NCBI GenBank assembly: GCA_022579005.1
Contig: MU401688.1
Location: 1-55,709 of the forward strand
DNA from: Poronia punctata
Lineage: Eukaryota; Ascomycota; Sordariomycetes; Xylariales; Xylariaceae
DNA length: 55,709 nucleotides
Direction: 5' to 3'
The translations under genes and the position numbers were made by a program. Numbering within the stretch: the stretch's first letter is position 1; each line of letters starts with the position of its first letter. Below the pieces are notes generated by a model. That model saw nothing but the letters and a program-made list of their open reading frames with translations, ran no database searches and was not told the DNA's origin. This document shows, piece after piece, positions 1-11,730 of this stretch.

Positions 1-644
1 GCAAGGCTAAAGGGCTTTGCAAAGGAGCAAAGGGTAATTTGGCTGTAAATCTATAATAGCAAGCAATAAAGCGTTAAAAAAAAGTTAAGCGTTTTGGTCT
101 GTTAAAGCGTTTTAAAAAGCGAAAACGTTTTAAAATGCAAACGCTCCCTTTATATAACGTTTACCTCTTTTTAACTAATAATTTACAGTTGACCTATATA
201 AACTATTTTACAATGGTTTAAAGAAATCGGCAGGTCCTGGTACGGTATGTATTCAACATATGTATACAGCAAGGACGCGCTTGGAAAGATGTACAAGGGC
301 AATTGCAATATACGCCTACTCGTCCGTACAAAGAACGACTGAGAGGCGCTCAGGCGCATATTGTCAGGTAATAAGCCACACTGTCAAGCCCACCCGTTCC
401 CTGCCAAGCCGATACCTCCAGTGGCTGGCCAAAGCCACAGTTACCAGATTAGGAAACACACCTATCCCGTCCCCCGCGTTGCCCGGTCCCGGGTAGCTCG
501 GGCCCAGATATTCTTGCCAACAGCAGAAAAGCCTGAAGAACACAACATATCTGCACATTTTGTAGAGTTGACAAGGAAGCACGAAGAGTAACCAGAGATC
601 CCTTGATGTTTTCTTTTTCTCAGTTTATCTTGGGGGCACAAGTT
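1..644. other. AT-rich left edge, then gene-free DNA
   Basis: Bases 1 to about 230 are AT-rich with repeated short words such as AAAGCG and AACGTTT and look like the end of a RIP-degraded repeat continuing left of the window. From about 240 the composition becomes normal. The overlapping 70-80 codon frames at 260-591 are low-complexity and match no family I know. The GST gene ends at 645 on the minus strand, so 600-644 is probably its 3' untranslated region. Confidence 0.5.
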
Positions 645-1563
645 TCAGTGATCATCTCGCTCCGTCCAAGGTTTCACAGCCTCCAAAAACCTCAAGTGAA
701 GCTCCGGGTCGCCCGAGGCCTCTAACACGGACCGGAAAATGTCCTCGCCAATTCTGCGCATCATGACAAGGAAGCCGAGGTGGATAACGTCCGTAAACGT
801 GATGGTGGCTCCCAAAAAGAACGGACCATCCTCATTCTCCTTCAACATGGCCGTGACCGCCTGCAGAGAAGGCGATGCCGCCTTGAAAACTTGTTCCAGC
901 TCAGCGTCGCTAATTGGTTTACCAATGTTCTCGCTACGCGTCTTCCGCCAGTAGGGGTAGTTTACCTCGTTCAGTATCCTTCGCGGTACGAATGAGAACT
1001 TGACCGGCTCCAAGGCGTCATAAGCGGGCGACAGTGTATCGAAATATCTCTGCTGCACTGGTGAGGTCGGCGGCAGGCTTGGTGAAGGGTAGAGCTCTTC
1101 GAGGACCTGCGCAATCTTGGACGAATTCATGATGTAGGTACCGTCGGGCATCCGGACGGTCGGAACCGTAAATTCCTCTTGGCCTTCGGGGAAGCTAGGC
1201 GAATAGATGGCTGCTGTCAGTTGCGGATTTTGATAACATGGCAAGTATGGCAAAGGGCAAAGGGCAATGCTCACTGTGCCTGTAACCTTGGCTTGATATC
1301 TGGATATTCAAGCTGTCACAGGGGCAATGTATTAGTCAAGGGCGTTTGACAGCAATTGGGTCGGTATAGCTGTTCTCACCCATTCTGTCTCGTAATCAAG
1401 TCCCTTGAAGTTTAGAATAAAACGAGCTATGTTTTTGAGTTATGAGATCTGCATGAGCTTTCTAGGTGAAACGGGACCGCTTACTCCGCCAGGCGTTAAG
1501 AGACCATGAACGATTAGGTGCCTGAGATGCTAAGTCAAAGAGTGTGATCTTGGAGGATGCCAT
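645..1563 (-). CDS. Glutathione S-transferase, four exons, 237 aa
   Basis: Cytosolic glutathione S-transferase, expected to conjugate glutathione to electrophiles. I read exons (minus strand) 1563-1485, 1426-1380, 1312-1275 and 1194-645; introns of 58, 67 and 80 nt have GTAAGC, GTGAGA and GTGAGC donors and AG acceptors, and the phases close to 238 codons including TGA. The N-terminal thioredoxin-like domain (about residues 1-95) carries ITLFDL, SWSLNAW (residues 19-25), LNFKGLDYETEW, LEYPDIKPR, then the cis-proline segment VPTVRMPDGTY and the SSKIA motif that binds the gamma-glutamyl group. The rest is the all-helical C-terminal domain. The usual Cys before WSxNxW is Ser19 here, so a serine (19 or 21) is the likely catalytic residue, as in the fungal FuA/etherase-related classes; the subclass is inference. 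The start Met is followed by the strand expected at the family N-terminus. It is divergent to the deacetylase gene. Confidence 0.88.
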
Positions 1564-2821
1564 ATTAACGGCGAATCAAAAAGGGTCAGATTTGCCAACT
1601 TTAAGTAGTAGAATGAGAATTAGCAGCGGTGATTCTATTTATATACCAAGTTTGCAGAATAAATCCTGTGTATCAGTAGACATGCGAGGTGGTTGCGCAT
1701 TCATATATGTGATTCTAAACTTAGTAAGACGAGGAAATATAATGGATTTGTAAGACTAAAATGGTAGGACGATATGTAGGCATAGGGCGTATGTGGACAT
1801 GTCCGAAGTATCTAACCATTATTATTCACGCCATAATCCCCGTCTTCGAACTGTCAAGCGGCCGACTTGATCAGGCCAATTTGGTAAGCAGAATAAGCTC
1901 AAGCTGCAGGCTATAGGGTACGACTGCAACACCCCGCATTGGTTGCGCTGCGCCTTGCCCAGACCGCTGGCTCTGAGCCTCTCTGATGCAGGGAACTACC
2001 CTACTTGAGAGGTAGTAGGAACAAGTAGTGTCGAGAACCTACTTGTAGGCATTATGTCGCTTGATGGTGGTTGACATATAACAACTTCCAGCCATATAAA
2101 TAACCTTTGCAAGTTGATGATTTAAATACTTGTGGGATCCGCAGCTGACGTCTGGTCTACTTCTACGAGCATGTTCAGATACCCTTCTCAACATATTATA
2201 ACCCTATCAAAGCCGCTTATGTTTACGCGCTTTAGCAAGCATAGACCTGGCTTGTGTTGTGACTAACTGATCTCTAGTAGAGGTCGTGGCTCCCATGTTA
2301 CACACACTTGTAGAGAATCCCTCTTCCCCGTACCGTACACATAAATCCATGATTTTTATCATTGGACCCCGCCACAGTATGGTGAATATAATCGTATTTG
2401 ATTCAAAACCTTAAATGGTCGGTTTCCAAGGTGATTATCTATCGAACACGTGTACAGTTAGCGTAGAAATACACATCTCGCTGATTTGCTGTTCTTTAAG
2501 TTTTTCCCAACTTCACCAAGTCACCAACCCAAGTCAACCTCCTGAACCGGTGCAACATTGTTTGCGCCCCCCATCTCCAAGTTCATCCCCTATCTGCGCT
2601 AAGCTAGATATAGTAAGTCTCAGACTAGTTTCCTGAATAAAGTGTCGCCTGTCTCCATACCCCTAGTACGTTTCGGCTAGAACTGGAGGGCGGCGTAACG
2701 GACGATAATCGATAAGCCGGCCCCAAACAAGGCTCCATCACAGGGAGCGCCCCCGAAGCTACCGGTCCATTTCGTCGCCGTCTCTTTCCTTGATCGCTGT
2801 ACCACATATCACCCGTCCACG
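1564..2821. other. Divergent intergenic region, GST / deacetylase
   Basis: A 1.26 kb region shared by two genes that point away from each other. It has no long open frame and must hold both promoters. A CACGTG E-box-like word lies near 2448. The stretch from about 2480 to the ATG at 2822 is pyrimidine-rich and looks like the deacetylase leader. I see no repeat or RNA gene. Confidence 0.5.
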
Positions 2822-5133
2822 ATGGCCTCGCACGCACCTGTGGACATTGCCAATGGCAATGGTATTGCCCTTGGGTCTCCGTCACCTAAGAAGGTCGCGT
2901 ACTTCTACGACTCGGATATAGGCAACTTTGCCTATGTCGCGGGCCATCCCATGAAACCGCATCGCATCCGGTTGGCGCACAGTTTGATCATGAACTATGG
3001 CGTCTATAAGAAAATGGAAATCTATGTAAGTTACTCCCAAGACCAGCTAGCGAATGGTATACTTTTATACCAAACCATCTGAAAGGGTGTGTGGTTCTGA
3101 TCTTTGTCTTTGTAAACAGCGAGCGAAACCCGCGACGCGACTCGAGATGACGCAGTTCCATACCGACGAGTATATCGATTTTCTACAAAAGGTCAGCCCT
3201 GAGAACATGGATAACTTTCAAAGGGAACAAACGAAGTTCAACGTAGGAGACGACTGTCCCGTATTCGACGGCCTATTCGAATTCTGTGGTATAAGTGCTG
3301 GTGGTAGCATGGAGGGTGCCGCGAGATTGAACCGTCAAAAATGCGACATGGCAGTGAACTGGGCGGGTGGCCTTCATCATGCAAAAAAGTCTGAAGCTAG
3401 CGGCTTCTGTTATGTGAATGGTAAGTACTCGAGCTAGTCCGTATCGCGAGGCACATCGTCGTGATTATTATCGCCGTCATCACCATGATTGTCACCCCTT
3501 GTCGCGATGACGTTACCGCTGGCTTGGAGATCCGGGTCAATGCTTACAATAACCGTTTAGACATCGTCCTCGGAATCCTCGAACTATTGCGGTTCAACCA
3601 GCGCGTCCTGTACATCGACATCGATGTTCATCACGGAGACGGTGTCGAGGAAGCCTTTTACACAACCGATCGAGTTATGACCGTATCGTTCCACAAATAT
3701 GGCGAATACTTTCCCGGCACGGGCGAACTCAGAGACATCGGTATTGGCGCCGGGAAATACTATGCCGTCAACTTCCCTCTTCGCGACGGCATTGACGACT
3801 CTTCCTATAAGTCTGTCTTCGAACCCGTCATTGCGAGTGTGATGGAATTTTATAACCCCGAGGCCGTGGTTTTACAATGTGGCGGCGACAGCTTGTCCGG
3901 AGACCGGCTTGGCTGCTTCAACCTGAGCATGGAGGGCCACGCCAACTGTGTCAAGTATGTGAAGAGCTTCAACCGACCTACCCTAGTCGTTGGTGGTGGC
4001 GGTTACACCATGCGAAATGTGGCCCGTACCTGGGCTTTCGAGACCGGATTACTAGTTGATGCCCAGATGGACCGTACTCTACCATTTAATGAATACTACG
4101 AGGTAAGCTACACATTCGCCCCCAGCCCCCCTAATACCGGGCCCTTGGACCAAAGGATACGAGCTGATGATGTTTCTAGTATTATGGTCCTGACTATGAA
4201 CTTGATGTTCGGGCTTCAAACATGGAAAATGCAAACAGTCCAGAGTATCTCGAAAAGATCAAAAACCAGCTGATCGAGAACCTGCGGAGGACAGTACATG
4301 TCCCTTCGGTTCAGATGCAAGACGTTCCGCGCCAATCTCTAGGTGCTATGACGGACGAAGACGATGCGGAGCTGGATGATCTGGACGAAGACGAAAATAA
4401 GGACGTGCGCATGACCCAACGCCAATGGGAACAACGGATAGAACGTGATGACGAGTATGAGGCCAGTGATAATGAAGATATGGAGAAAGCAAACGGAATT
4501 CATCGCAATGGCGCTACTCGGCGGACTTTCCAAGATTATCGCAACTCTGACGTCGAGGGCGATAGTGGCGCAGCAACGCCTATCAATGGCTCTGCAGACA
4601 CTATTATCAAATCCAAAGAAATCGATGAAGTAGTCATGAAGGACGCAGAAGCCATCGAAGCCGAGGTCGAAACAAGCGAGAATGCTGTTGATTCCAAGGG
4701 TGACGAGAAGAAGTCAGACCCGGAAGCCGGAACTGCAGGAGACACTGAGCAAAAAGGACCGCTTGAAGATGGGCCGAGCGATACAAAATCCACCAAGGAC
4801 GGCGATAAGAACGACAAAGCCTTGACGCCGACCGATGGTACCGCAGAATTGCACGGTCAGAACTCCAAAGACGACGTGATGCAGGATGCAGTAGCCCCCT
4901 CTGAGGACAAAGCGTCCGAAAAGGAAGCTCAGGAGAAGCCGGAGTCTGATACACTAGCTGCAAAGCCACCCCAACATGTGACTACTGATAAGGATGGGGA
5001 CGTTAACATGGATGAAACCCCAACAGAAGGGGTAGAGGATAAAATCAAGAGCGCAGAGGTCGGCGAGGGAACAAAGACATCTCCATCGCCCGAGACTACT
5101 GAGAACCCCAAAGAATCGCAAAGCAGCAGCTAG
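2822..5133 (+). CDS. rpd3: Class I histone deacetylase, Rpd3/RpdA type, 666 aa
   Basis: Zinc-dependent lysine deacetylase, catalytic subunit of nuclear Rpd3/Sin3-type co-repressor complexes. Exons 2822-3025, 3120-3420, 3561-4102 and 4180-5133 join with introns of 94, 140 and 77 nt (GTAAGT, GTAAGT, GTAAGC) and close to 667 codons. The catalytic domain spans about residues 24-350. The active-site pair is His154-His155 in [18 protein letters not shown], zinc ligands are Asp190 and His192 in [11 protein letters not shown] plus the later Asp (about 278) in [11 protein letters not shown], and the transition-state Tyr is in [14 protein letters not shown] (about 317). The sequence follows Rpd3 more closely than Hos2. 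Beyond residue about 390 is a roughly 280-residue, very acidic, Glu/Asp/Lys/Ser/Thr-rich tail that yeast Rpd3 lacks; filamentous fungal RpdA enzymes are known for a long C-terminal extension with an essential fungal motif, and [12 protein letters not shown] (residues 424-435) is a candidate. L23 follows 745 bp downstream on the same strand. Confidence 0.96.
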
Positions 5134-5878
5134 CCCTTACCCGTGTGGGATTAGGGATGAGCACAAGCGCTATGGCCTCTGGCACCGGGGCTAATCCCCA
5201 CCGAGGCCAGACTCGAGCCGTTGGGTGTCTTTTCCACATTTCGAATGTACATTTATAGTCACAGCGATAGGCGTTCCGGACTCGCACAAGGAGAGGGAGT
5301 GGTGAAAGCAAGAAAAGAGAACGGGGATGCCCATGGTTGTGCCTTGTAGGATTGGTTGGTTGCATGACTTTATTTACACAGGCTAGGTATGGATCGAATG
5401 GTTCGATGGAAGGAGTTGAGGGATTCCATCGGGGGGTCTCGCAATAACGACCACTTGTTGTAGGCCACCTGTAATTAAATATAGCTAGGTACTTTGCTTA
5501 GACAGCGTTGGGATGCTACGACTATATATTCGTTAATATTGTTTCTAGCCAACTTGTAGTTGGATGTTGACGCGAATTCAAGCACGATCGACATGTAACA
5601 CGTAGAATGCCTCTATTCCCCTATTTGTCGTCGGCCGGTAGTTAGTGTTATCTTATCTTTCTATCTTATCAGCCCCACGTGACAACCCCAACAGAGTCAT
5701 TCATCGCACCAAGTCGGCTAAGCAAAATTGTGGGCCCGATAATTTCGCACACATTCAGGGCCAGTCCTGTCCGGAGAGTCGTATACCTGGAAATTTGCAG
5801 CAGTGACATCGACAACCCTCAATCTTCCGGCCACCAACACCACTCCGTTTCGACAAATACCTCCCCACAAACGTCACA
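5134..5878. other. Intergenic region, deacetylase 3' end to L23 promoter
   Basis: The first part should be the 3' untranslated region of the deacetylase; the last 250 bases are the upstream region of the ribosomal protein gene, with the GATA/E-box cluster annotated separately. The open frames here are shadows with no family likeness. Confidence 0.5.
5648..5681. promoter_or_regulatory. GATA-motif cluster plus CACGTG upstream of L23
   Basis: Four TATC (GATA on the other strand) words sit at 5648-5652, 5653-5657, 5661-5665 and 5666-5670, followed by a perfect E-box CACGTG at 5676-5681, about 200 bp before the L23 ATG. GATA words are binding sites for fungal GATA factors and CACGTG for bHLH/Cbf1-type factors. 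The density and position suggest a promoter module; function is inference. Confidence 0.4.
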
Positions 5879-7254
5879 ATGGCCAAACTATCGTAAGTTG
5901 GAATTGAATTTTTAAAGCTATATACCCAACGAGGTTCCCTGGAAAGTGCCCAGCAGTTCGCGCAAGAGGAGGAATGGCGGGGTCCAGACAACGACCGGTG
6001 CCCTAAGGCAAGAGGAGGATGGGAGGAACGAGAAAGACACGAAATCAAACTGAGATGCTGGCGGAATCGGGACGCTGTACAAAGTTCTGGGCGTTTGAAA
6101 TTGGGCGAACTAGGTCTCGGAATGGGTCGAGATGGGGCCTAAAGCATTTGGGATCTCGTTAACAAGCGAACCTCCACTCGGCGAGGATCAAGTTGACTAA
6201 CGCTGCTTTTTTAGACGTGGTGCCCCTGGGTATGTTACCGAATTCCCGTCTTGACGCTTTGCATCTGTACGAACGAGAAAACGCCGGCAATTTCTGTAAA
6301 CGAAGGAGTCCTCAACATATGTCGCTCCCGCGAGACCAGGTCGGATACCGGCCTGGAACCTTTCCAGGTGTTCCACGGAAAGAAGAGGCAAACGCAGTTC
6401 CAGCGACACCATTACGAGTTTGAGATTTGCCTCCGGGTGTCACCGAAACGCATATAAACTACGCCACTCCCGATTTGCTCCCGGACCTTCGTTTACAGAA
6501 ATTCGCCGGCTTTACCAGCCCATTTGCCGGATAAAGGCGTGGCCTTTGATGGATACAGAGACGGGATACCCGAACCGGAGTTACGAGCGCTAACTGACTA
6601 TCTGTCTATAGTGGCAAGCTCAAGATGACACTCGGTCTGCCTGTGTAAGTCTGGCTAGTCTTTCTACACCGGCGACTCGACAGCACTGTCTTGAAACTGC
6701 CCTGGCCGTCAACAGATCGTAGAATTTGCCCACTAACATGACTATACAGCGGTGCCATCATGAATTGCGCCGACAACAGCGGTGCCCGCAACCTTTACAT
6801 CATCTCCGTCAAGGGTATCGGTGCCAGACTCAACAGACTGCCCGCCGGTGGTGTCGGTGACATGGTCATGGCCACCGTCAAGAAGGGAAAGCCTGAGCTC
6901 CGCAAGAAGGTTCACCCCGCCGTCATCGTCCGCCAGTCCAAGCCCTGGAAGCGAACCGACGGTGTCTTCCTGTACTTTGAGGATAACGCCGGTGTTGTAT
7001 GTGGCCCCTCCCTTTCCGGATGGTCGATTCTGTCAATAGCTTCGACCGTCGTCGATGAATTCTGCTAACTGAGTGGCTTTTAGATCGTCAACCCCAAGGG
7101 TGAGATGAAGGGCTCTGCCATCACTGGACCTGTTGGTAAGGAGGCTGCTGAGTTATGGCCTGTAAGTAAAACCGCACATGTTCTTTTCCTTGGAGATCAA
7201 AACTGACAATACCTCGTACAGCGTATTGCCAGCAACTCTGGTGTCGTGATGTAA
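5879..7254 (+). CDS. rpl23: 60S ribosomal protein L23 (uL14), six exons, 139 aa
   Basis: Large-subunit ribosomal protein uL14, at the subunit interface. Exons are 5879-5892, 6215-6229, 6612-6644, 6750-6996, 7084-7161 and 7222-7254, with introns of 322, 382, 105, 87 and 60 nt. The two tiny 5' exons (14 and 15 nt) read MAKLSRGAPG, then [20 protein letters not shown] follows after splicing, as in fungal L23. The body holds [39 protein letters not shown] and [20 protein letters not shown] and ends [10 protein letters not shown]. The length fits the family (139-140 aa). Long introns at the 5' end are typical of highly expressed fungal ribosomal protein genes. The exact ends of exons 1 and 2 rest on frame closure and the family N-terminus. 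Confidence 0.96.
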
Positions 7255-8861
7255 ATGGAAGCGTTTTCGAGCAGATGAATTCACCTGGTGACGACGAGTC
7301 ACGATTTGGGACAAAAGACCAAAGATGAGGCGAGGCCAAACCCACCTCACAAAGGATGACGGATGCCTGATCGGACTGGTTGCTTTGCATTTCGGCTTGG
7401 GGCGTAAAAGGAGATTACATACCAAAAACATAGCATCCTGAACAAAAATTTTATGGTTCAGTTCCCAAAAAAAGACGGTCGAGCTTTTTTTTTCTTTTTG
7501 TGTAATGACCCTGACGGCGCCGATCATGATATCAATGAATGAATAGCATATCTTAAGATCGATACCTTTTTTTCTTCCTACGTGTATATTCTACTGCATA
7601 TGCCCGGCATGGTCTGTTGTACTAACACCGCTGACAAATCATACACTCTCCTCCCCTTTTATCTCCTTTTGCCTCTAACCCCCCTGACCATGTCATGATT
7701 TTTGTCCACCTAAATGGGCAAGCCACAAGGATACACAATACAATCCCTGTTGGCCATCTTTGTGATCATACGAGTATATGCACAGTAGGCCAGCTCTCTA
7801 TAAGTTAACTAGACATTGGTCGCAAGATTTATACTTCCATGCGCGTCGAAATAAGAGTATTCATAGTAGCTGGGATCTTTGAAATTTCAAAACAGGGTAA
7901 TGTCACACGGAAGTCTACTTTTTTCTCCTTTAAATTCATCGTAAATTATCAAATTCCATTACTTCCTCTGCGCTATGTTCTGTCCTGCCAGGTTCTGTAA
8001 AAAACCACAAGAAATTCCCCGCTTTCGTTTCTGAATTCCGACCAGACGCCTGGTATCACTTTTGTTTTCTGGATAGAAAAGATGATATACATAAAAGGGT
8101 AATGGGGGAACGGCTTTTCATTCCCTTCCTCTTTTTGCGCTTGGTCTCGTCGTCATGTCCATCGTTTTTTTCCAGAAATGCCCAACAAAATGCAAAATGC
8201 AAAATGCAAAATGCAAAATGCGAAATGCGAAATGCGTAAAAAGCAACATACTGGAACTGCTTGTAATACACACGCACACAATGACGAGGAAAACAAAAGG
8301 GGCATTAAAATAGAACAGACGGGGATGGGACAGTGTACAATATTGACGTCCCATCGCTCTGTTATCTCGCTGGATGGAAATCGAAAATGGAAATCGCTGG
8401 GTTTTTGGTCTTGGTCCCCCTTGTTTCTTCCCCTTGCCTGGGAAAGATATTTGGATGAAAAGCCGTATTGGGGAAAATGTGCTGTGTGGGGGGGGGGGTA
8501 TCAATCGAAACTTTTTTTTTTCCTGCGTCGTCATGAAAGATCCTGGGTAGTACACGTTTGCTCTCTATATTTGTATCGATGACCATGATGGGATGGGAAT
8601 GTGGCGAGGAACAAAAGGGGCATTCGGAAAACAAGGTCGAAGAAAAAAAAACCATATCTAGCCGTGCTAAGATGTGATTCTGATGGCGGGGCTGTCCTAT
8701 GTCCAGGACAGATGCTGTTGAATATAGGATCCAAAGACCAGTAGCCGGGCCATTGGGTTCTGTACAGTATTGACTCATCATTGATGTTGTCAAGGTATGG
8801 GGTCGAAAGCGGAGAGAGAGGTAGCCGCATAGGATTGGGGTATCCCGTCTTTTATCATTTT
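7255..8861. other. Convergent intergenic region with microsatellite
   Basis: A 1.6 kb region between two genes that end towards each other. The left part is T-rich and should be the L23 3' untranslated region. It contains the CAAAATG tandem repeat at 8186-8234 and homopolymer runs near 8490 (G) and 8510 (T). The overlapping frames at 8118-8865 are low complexity and not coding. The minus-strand gene's 3' untranslated region lies below 8862. Confidence 0.5.
8186..8234. repeat. 7-bp tandem repeat, CAAAATG x5 then CGAAATG x2
   Basis: Seven head-to-tail heptamers: five CAAAATG followed by two CGAAATG, in convergent 3' flanking DNA. It is a minisatellite likely to vary in copy number between strains. 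No function is visible. Confidence 0.95.
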
Positions 8862-11730
8862 TCAAGGATTTGCCACAGCTGGGACGGCTTCGGAGGTAGG
8901 GTTCGGTTCGGCAGCCCTGACGGCTTGCTTCTTATTTGCCAAGGTCGCGCGACGTTTCTCAACTGCCCCGGTCATGGAGCCGGAAGCCCACCGTGCTACG
9001 AGGCGTTGTTAGTATTGTTGATATATAATAACTTCGTCTGAAGCGCCCTGTCAAGGTCTTACCTTTCATTGAGTGAGACATCTTTTCGGATTTCGTCATT
9101 TGATTATAATCTTTCGAGTCGCTGGCTTCTACACCGTTCGGAGCCCCGTTGTTGGCGGCGGCGCCGTTATCGCCGTTACCGCCGTAAGAAGGAGTGGAGC
9201 TAGAAGAGGATGGTACGGAAAAGGGATTCGGGCTCGGCACGGACTTGGGTGGCGGTCCAGATGGCGGTCCGTGATAGTTCTTTAGTTTGATCTTTGTCGG
9301 TGGTCTCTGTGCCAGATATTGATCAATAACGGGCTGCTGAGCCGGCAAAGTATACATTGAAGGTTCTGGCACGGGGACCGGGCCGGTCTCCTCTGGTTGT
9401 GATTTCTTCGCGCGTTTAGCGCGCTTTGCTTTCGGCTCCTCTTCGCCTTCTTCGTTCGGGTTCAGCGAGAACTTTCGCTGCCGTTTCTCTCTGAGCTGGT
9501 AGTTGTTGGAAGTTACGGTAGATTGTGTGGCCGTAGAAGACGAGGTATTAGGACGAGCTTCGTCCTCGGCGTTGTTCGATTGCGTCGACGAGTTGTAGAA
9601 CGAACCCGAAGGCACCTCTGATACTCGACCATTATTGGCGCGACGCGGTGCACTCTTGGCTGGCGTCGGCCGGTCGATGCCGTTTGTAAGGGGGATCTCA
9701 TCTTTAAGCCCCTGGATGGGTCCGACGGCTTCGGGCGCCATCTTTCCGCGCGGGCGCTTCTGTGTAGCGTGCTGCGTATCATGCCCTTCACCCGGTTGAC
9801 CCTGCTGCACTTGTGCCTCCTCAGATGGTGACGATGTCGGCGGTGGTTCGGCAATCGGTGCTGGCAAGGGGTACTTCCTTGGGCGGCCACCCTTTCCTTT
9901 CCTCTTGGGAGTTGGCTGCTCGAAAGACGATGACGCTGACGCGTGTGGCGCAAAATTGCCATCGTTATAATCTTCAGCAGTGTTTTCGGTCCGTCGACGG
10001 CGGCGCTGAGCCGCAGCGGGAGTGGAAGCTCTACTAGCCGCTTCGCTCCCGTCAAACAATGCCGGCGGTTTTCGCTGTCGCTTGCCGTGGACGATAATAC
10101 CATCGTCCGCTTCTGCGGCTTTGGCGGTTTGTTTGGGTCGTTCCCGGAGCCGGCCTTTTCCGCCTCCAATTCTTTGTGCGAGGGGATCCTGGAAGCCGAT
10201 CTTATTTACATTTTCGTCGTATTCGAAACCCCAATTAGCGGCCATGAGCTTGTCCTGAACTTTGGCATATTCGACTTCGGGGTCCGGACGCGTCGCCCGG
10301 ATTCCTCGGACGACAAAATCCCTTCGTAAGGGAATGGCATCGGGGTCTTTACTGACAGCCATTTTATATCGGTGCTGGAAGGATGCTTCCTCCTGGCGAT
10401 AACGGACAGCATTGTTCTCGTCGTCGGTGAGTTTTCGGAGTTCGTTGTACTCTGTTTGCCAAGCGACCAAGGCATTGTTGACGACTTCTAATCTCGTATA
10501 TATTTCTTCGGGTGAAAGGGACTTGTAATCATCGAAGAGAGAGATGAACTCAGATGCATCCCTCGTCTTCTTGAACGCAATGGACTTCATTGGGGGCGGC
10601 TGTATATATGGCACCCCAGCCTCTGCGATAGGGGAGTTGGCTCTCGTAGCATCCAAGGGCAAAGGCGACACTGCCGGTGTCTCCTCGGAGAGGCCGGCCG
10701 CATCCACGGGGGTTGATTCAGGCACAGCAGAATCGCCTAGAGGAGTGCCCTCCTCAAGTTTATTTGCCGTCTTGGCGGTGTCTAGCTGATCTTCCGCTGC
10801 CTCGTCGGCGTCAGGTTGAACGGACGGCCACTCAACGAAAGCACCTTGGACATATGGCGTGAGGTGTCGATATTTCAAAGGTAGCGATGCCCCTTCTGTT
10901 TCAAGCTTCTGCTGCACATGATCACTGCCGGCATCGTTTTTCTGCTTGCCCTTTTTCTTGACGTGTTGAGGGCTGAGGATTGAATCAACCGAAGCAACCG
11001 AAGCAACCGAAGCTACCGAAGCTGTAGGCTCAGACGGCTTAGACTCATTGTGGGACGTTCCGGAGCTTGTGTTTGTACTTGTACGCCCGAGCGTAGATTC
11101 TTCCGATTGCTCGCTATGACGTCCGCCAACCTCAATGGTGTCTTGGACCTCTACGTCCTCCGCATGTTCTTCCGATACGACAGTGTGAGGTTCAACGGTA
11201 GATTTACGTCTCTGTGTACGTTTTCTAATAGTCGATGAAGGTGGCGGTAATTGCTCGGAAAAACGTCTCTTGACCTGGGGGGAGTGCGCCTCTTCGTCGC
11301 TGTCCACTTCAGGTGAGGCTATATCAGTGCGACGTCTTTTGACTGCTCGCGCTACTGAAGACATTCCACTGTTTGCCTCGCCCAGGTCTTCTTGATCATG
11401 GTCAAATGTGGCATAGTCGACATGAGGTCGCTTTCTTAATGAGCGGCCGCCCTTTGTATCGAAGTCATCAAATGGGCCTGTTGCGACATCTGTAGCACCG
11501 GCAACGCGGGCACGGGCGCGGGTACGAGTACCCCTTGTGGCAGAGGGGCTGGGGGTCTCAAGGGGGAAAGAAGACGATCCGATACTAGCAGATGGCGTCT
11601 CTGATAGAGCCTGCTCAACAGGCTCGACGGTTGTGACAGTATTAGTGTTGGGGGAATCTAAGTGCGGTACTTGACGTTTCCGCGAATAAACACGGCCTTT
11701 GCCGCTTCTGGAGGAAGTCGGCGACTCCAT
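8862..11730 (-). CDS. Uncharacterised AT-hook nuclear protein, 933 aa
   Basis: I do not recognise this as a named protein. Exon 1 is 11730-9063 and exon 2 8995-8862, with a 67 nt intron (GTAAGA...TAG). Splicing replaces an otherwise random tail by a basic helical segment, MKARWASGSMTGAVEKRR, and then a short Ala/Pro/Val tail; the total is 934 codons including TGA. The first about 370 residues are disordered, rich in Ser/Thr/Glu and basic clusters such as SRKRQV and AVKRRR that could be nuclear localisation signals, with an ASVASVASV repeat. Residues about 378-520 are the only region that looks folded: it starts PPMKSIAFKKTRDASEF and is helical, with LSPEEIYTRLEVVNNALVAW and NWGFEYD. Residues about 608-620 hold an AT-hook-like GGRPRKYP core. 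These features suggest a DNA-bound chromatin or transcription-complex subunit; that is inference. Its 5' end faces Mtc1 across 3.3 kb. Confidence 0.85.

Noticed and set aside
260..591. Overlapping 72-78 codon frames at the left end
   Set aside because: Three frames compete over the same bases with no motif in any.
8118..8865. Overlapping frames of 99-167 codons on the minus strand and 134 on the plus strand
   Set aside because: They run through the heptamer repeat and homopolymers in convergent 3' flanking DNA and match nothing.
9513..10169. 218-codon minus-strand frame inside the AT-hook gene
   Set aside because: Shadow frame of the true coding frame: Arg/His/Pro-rich with no motif.
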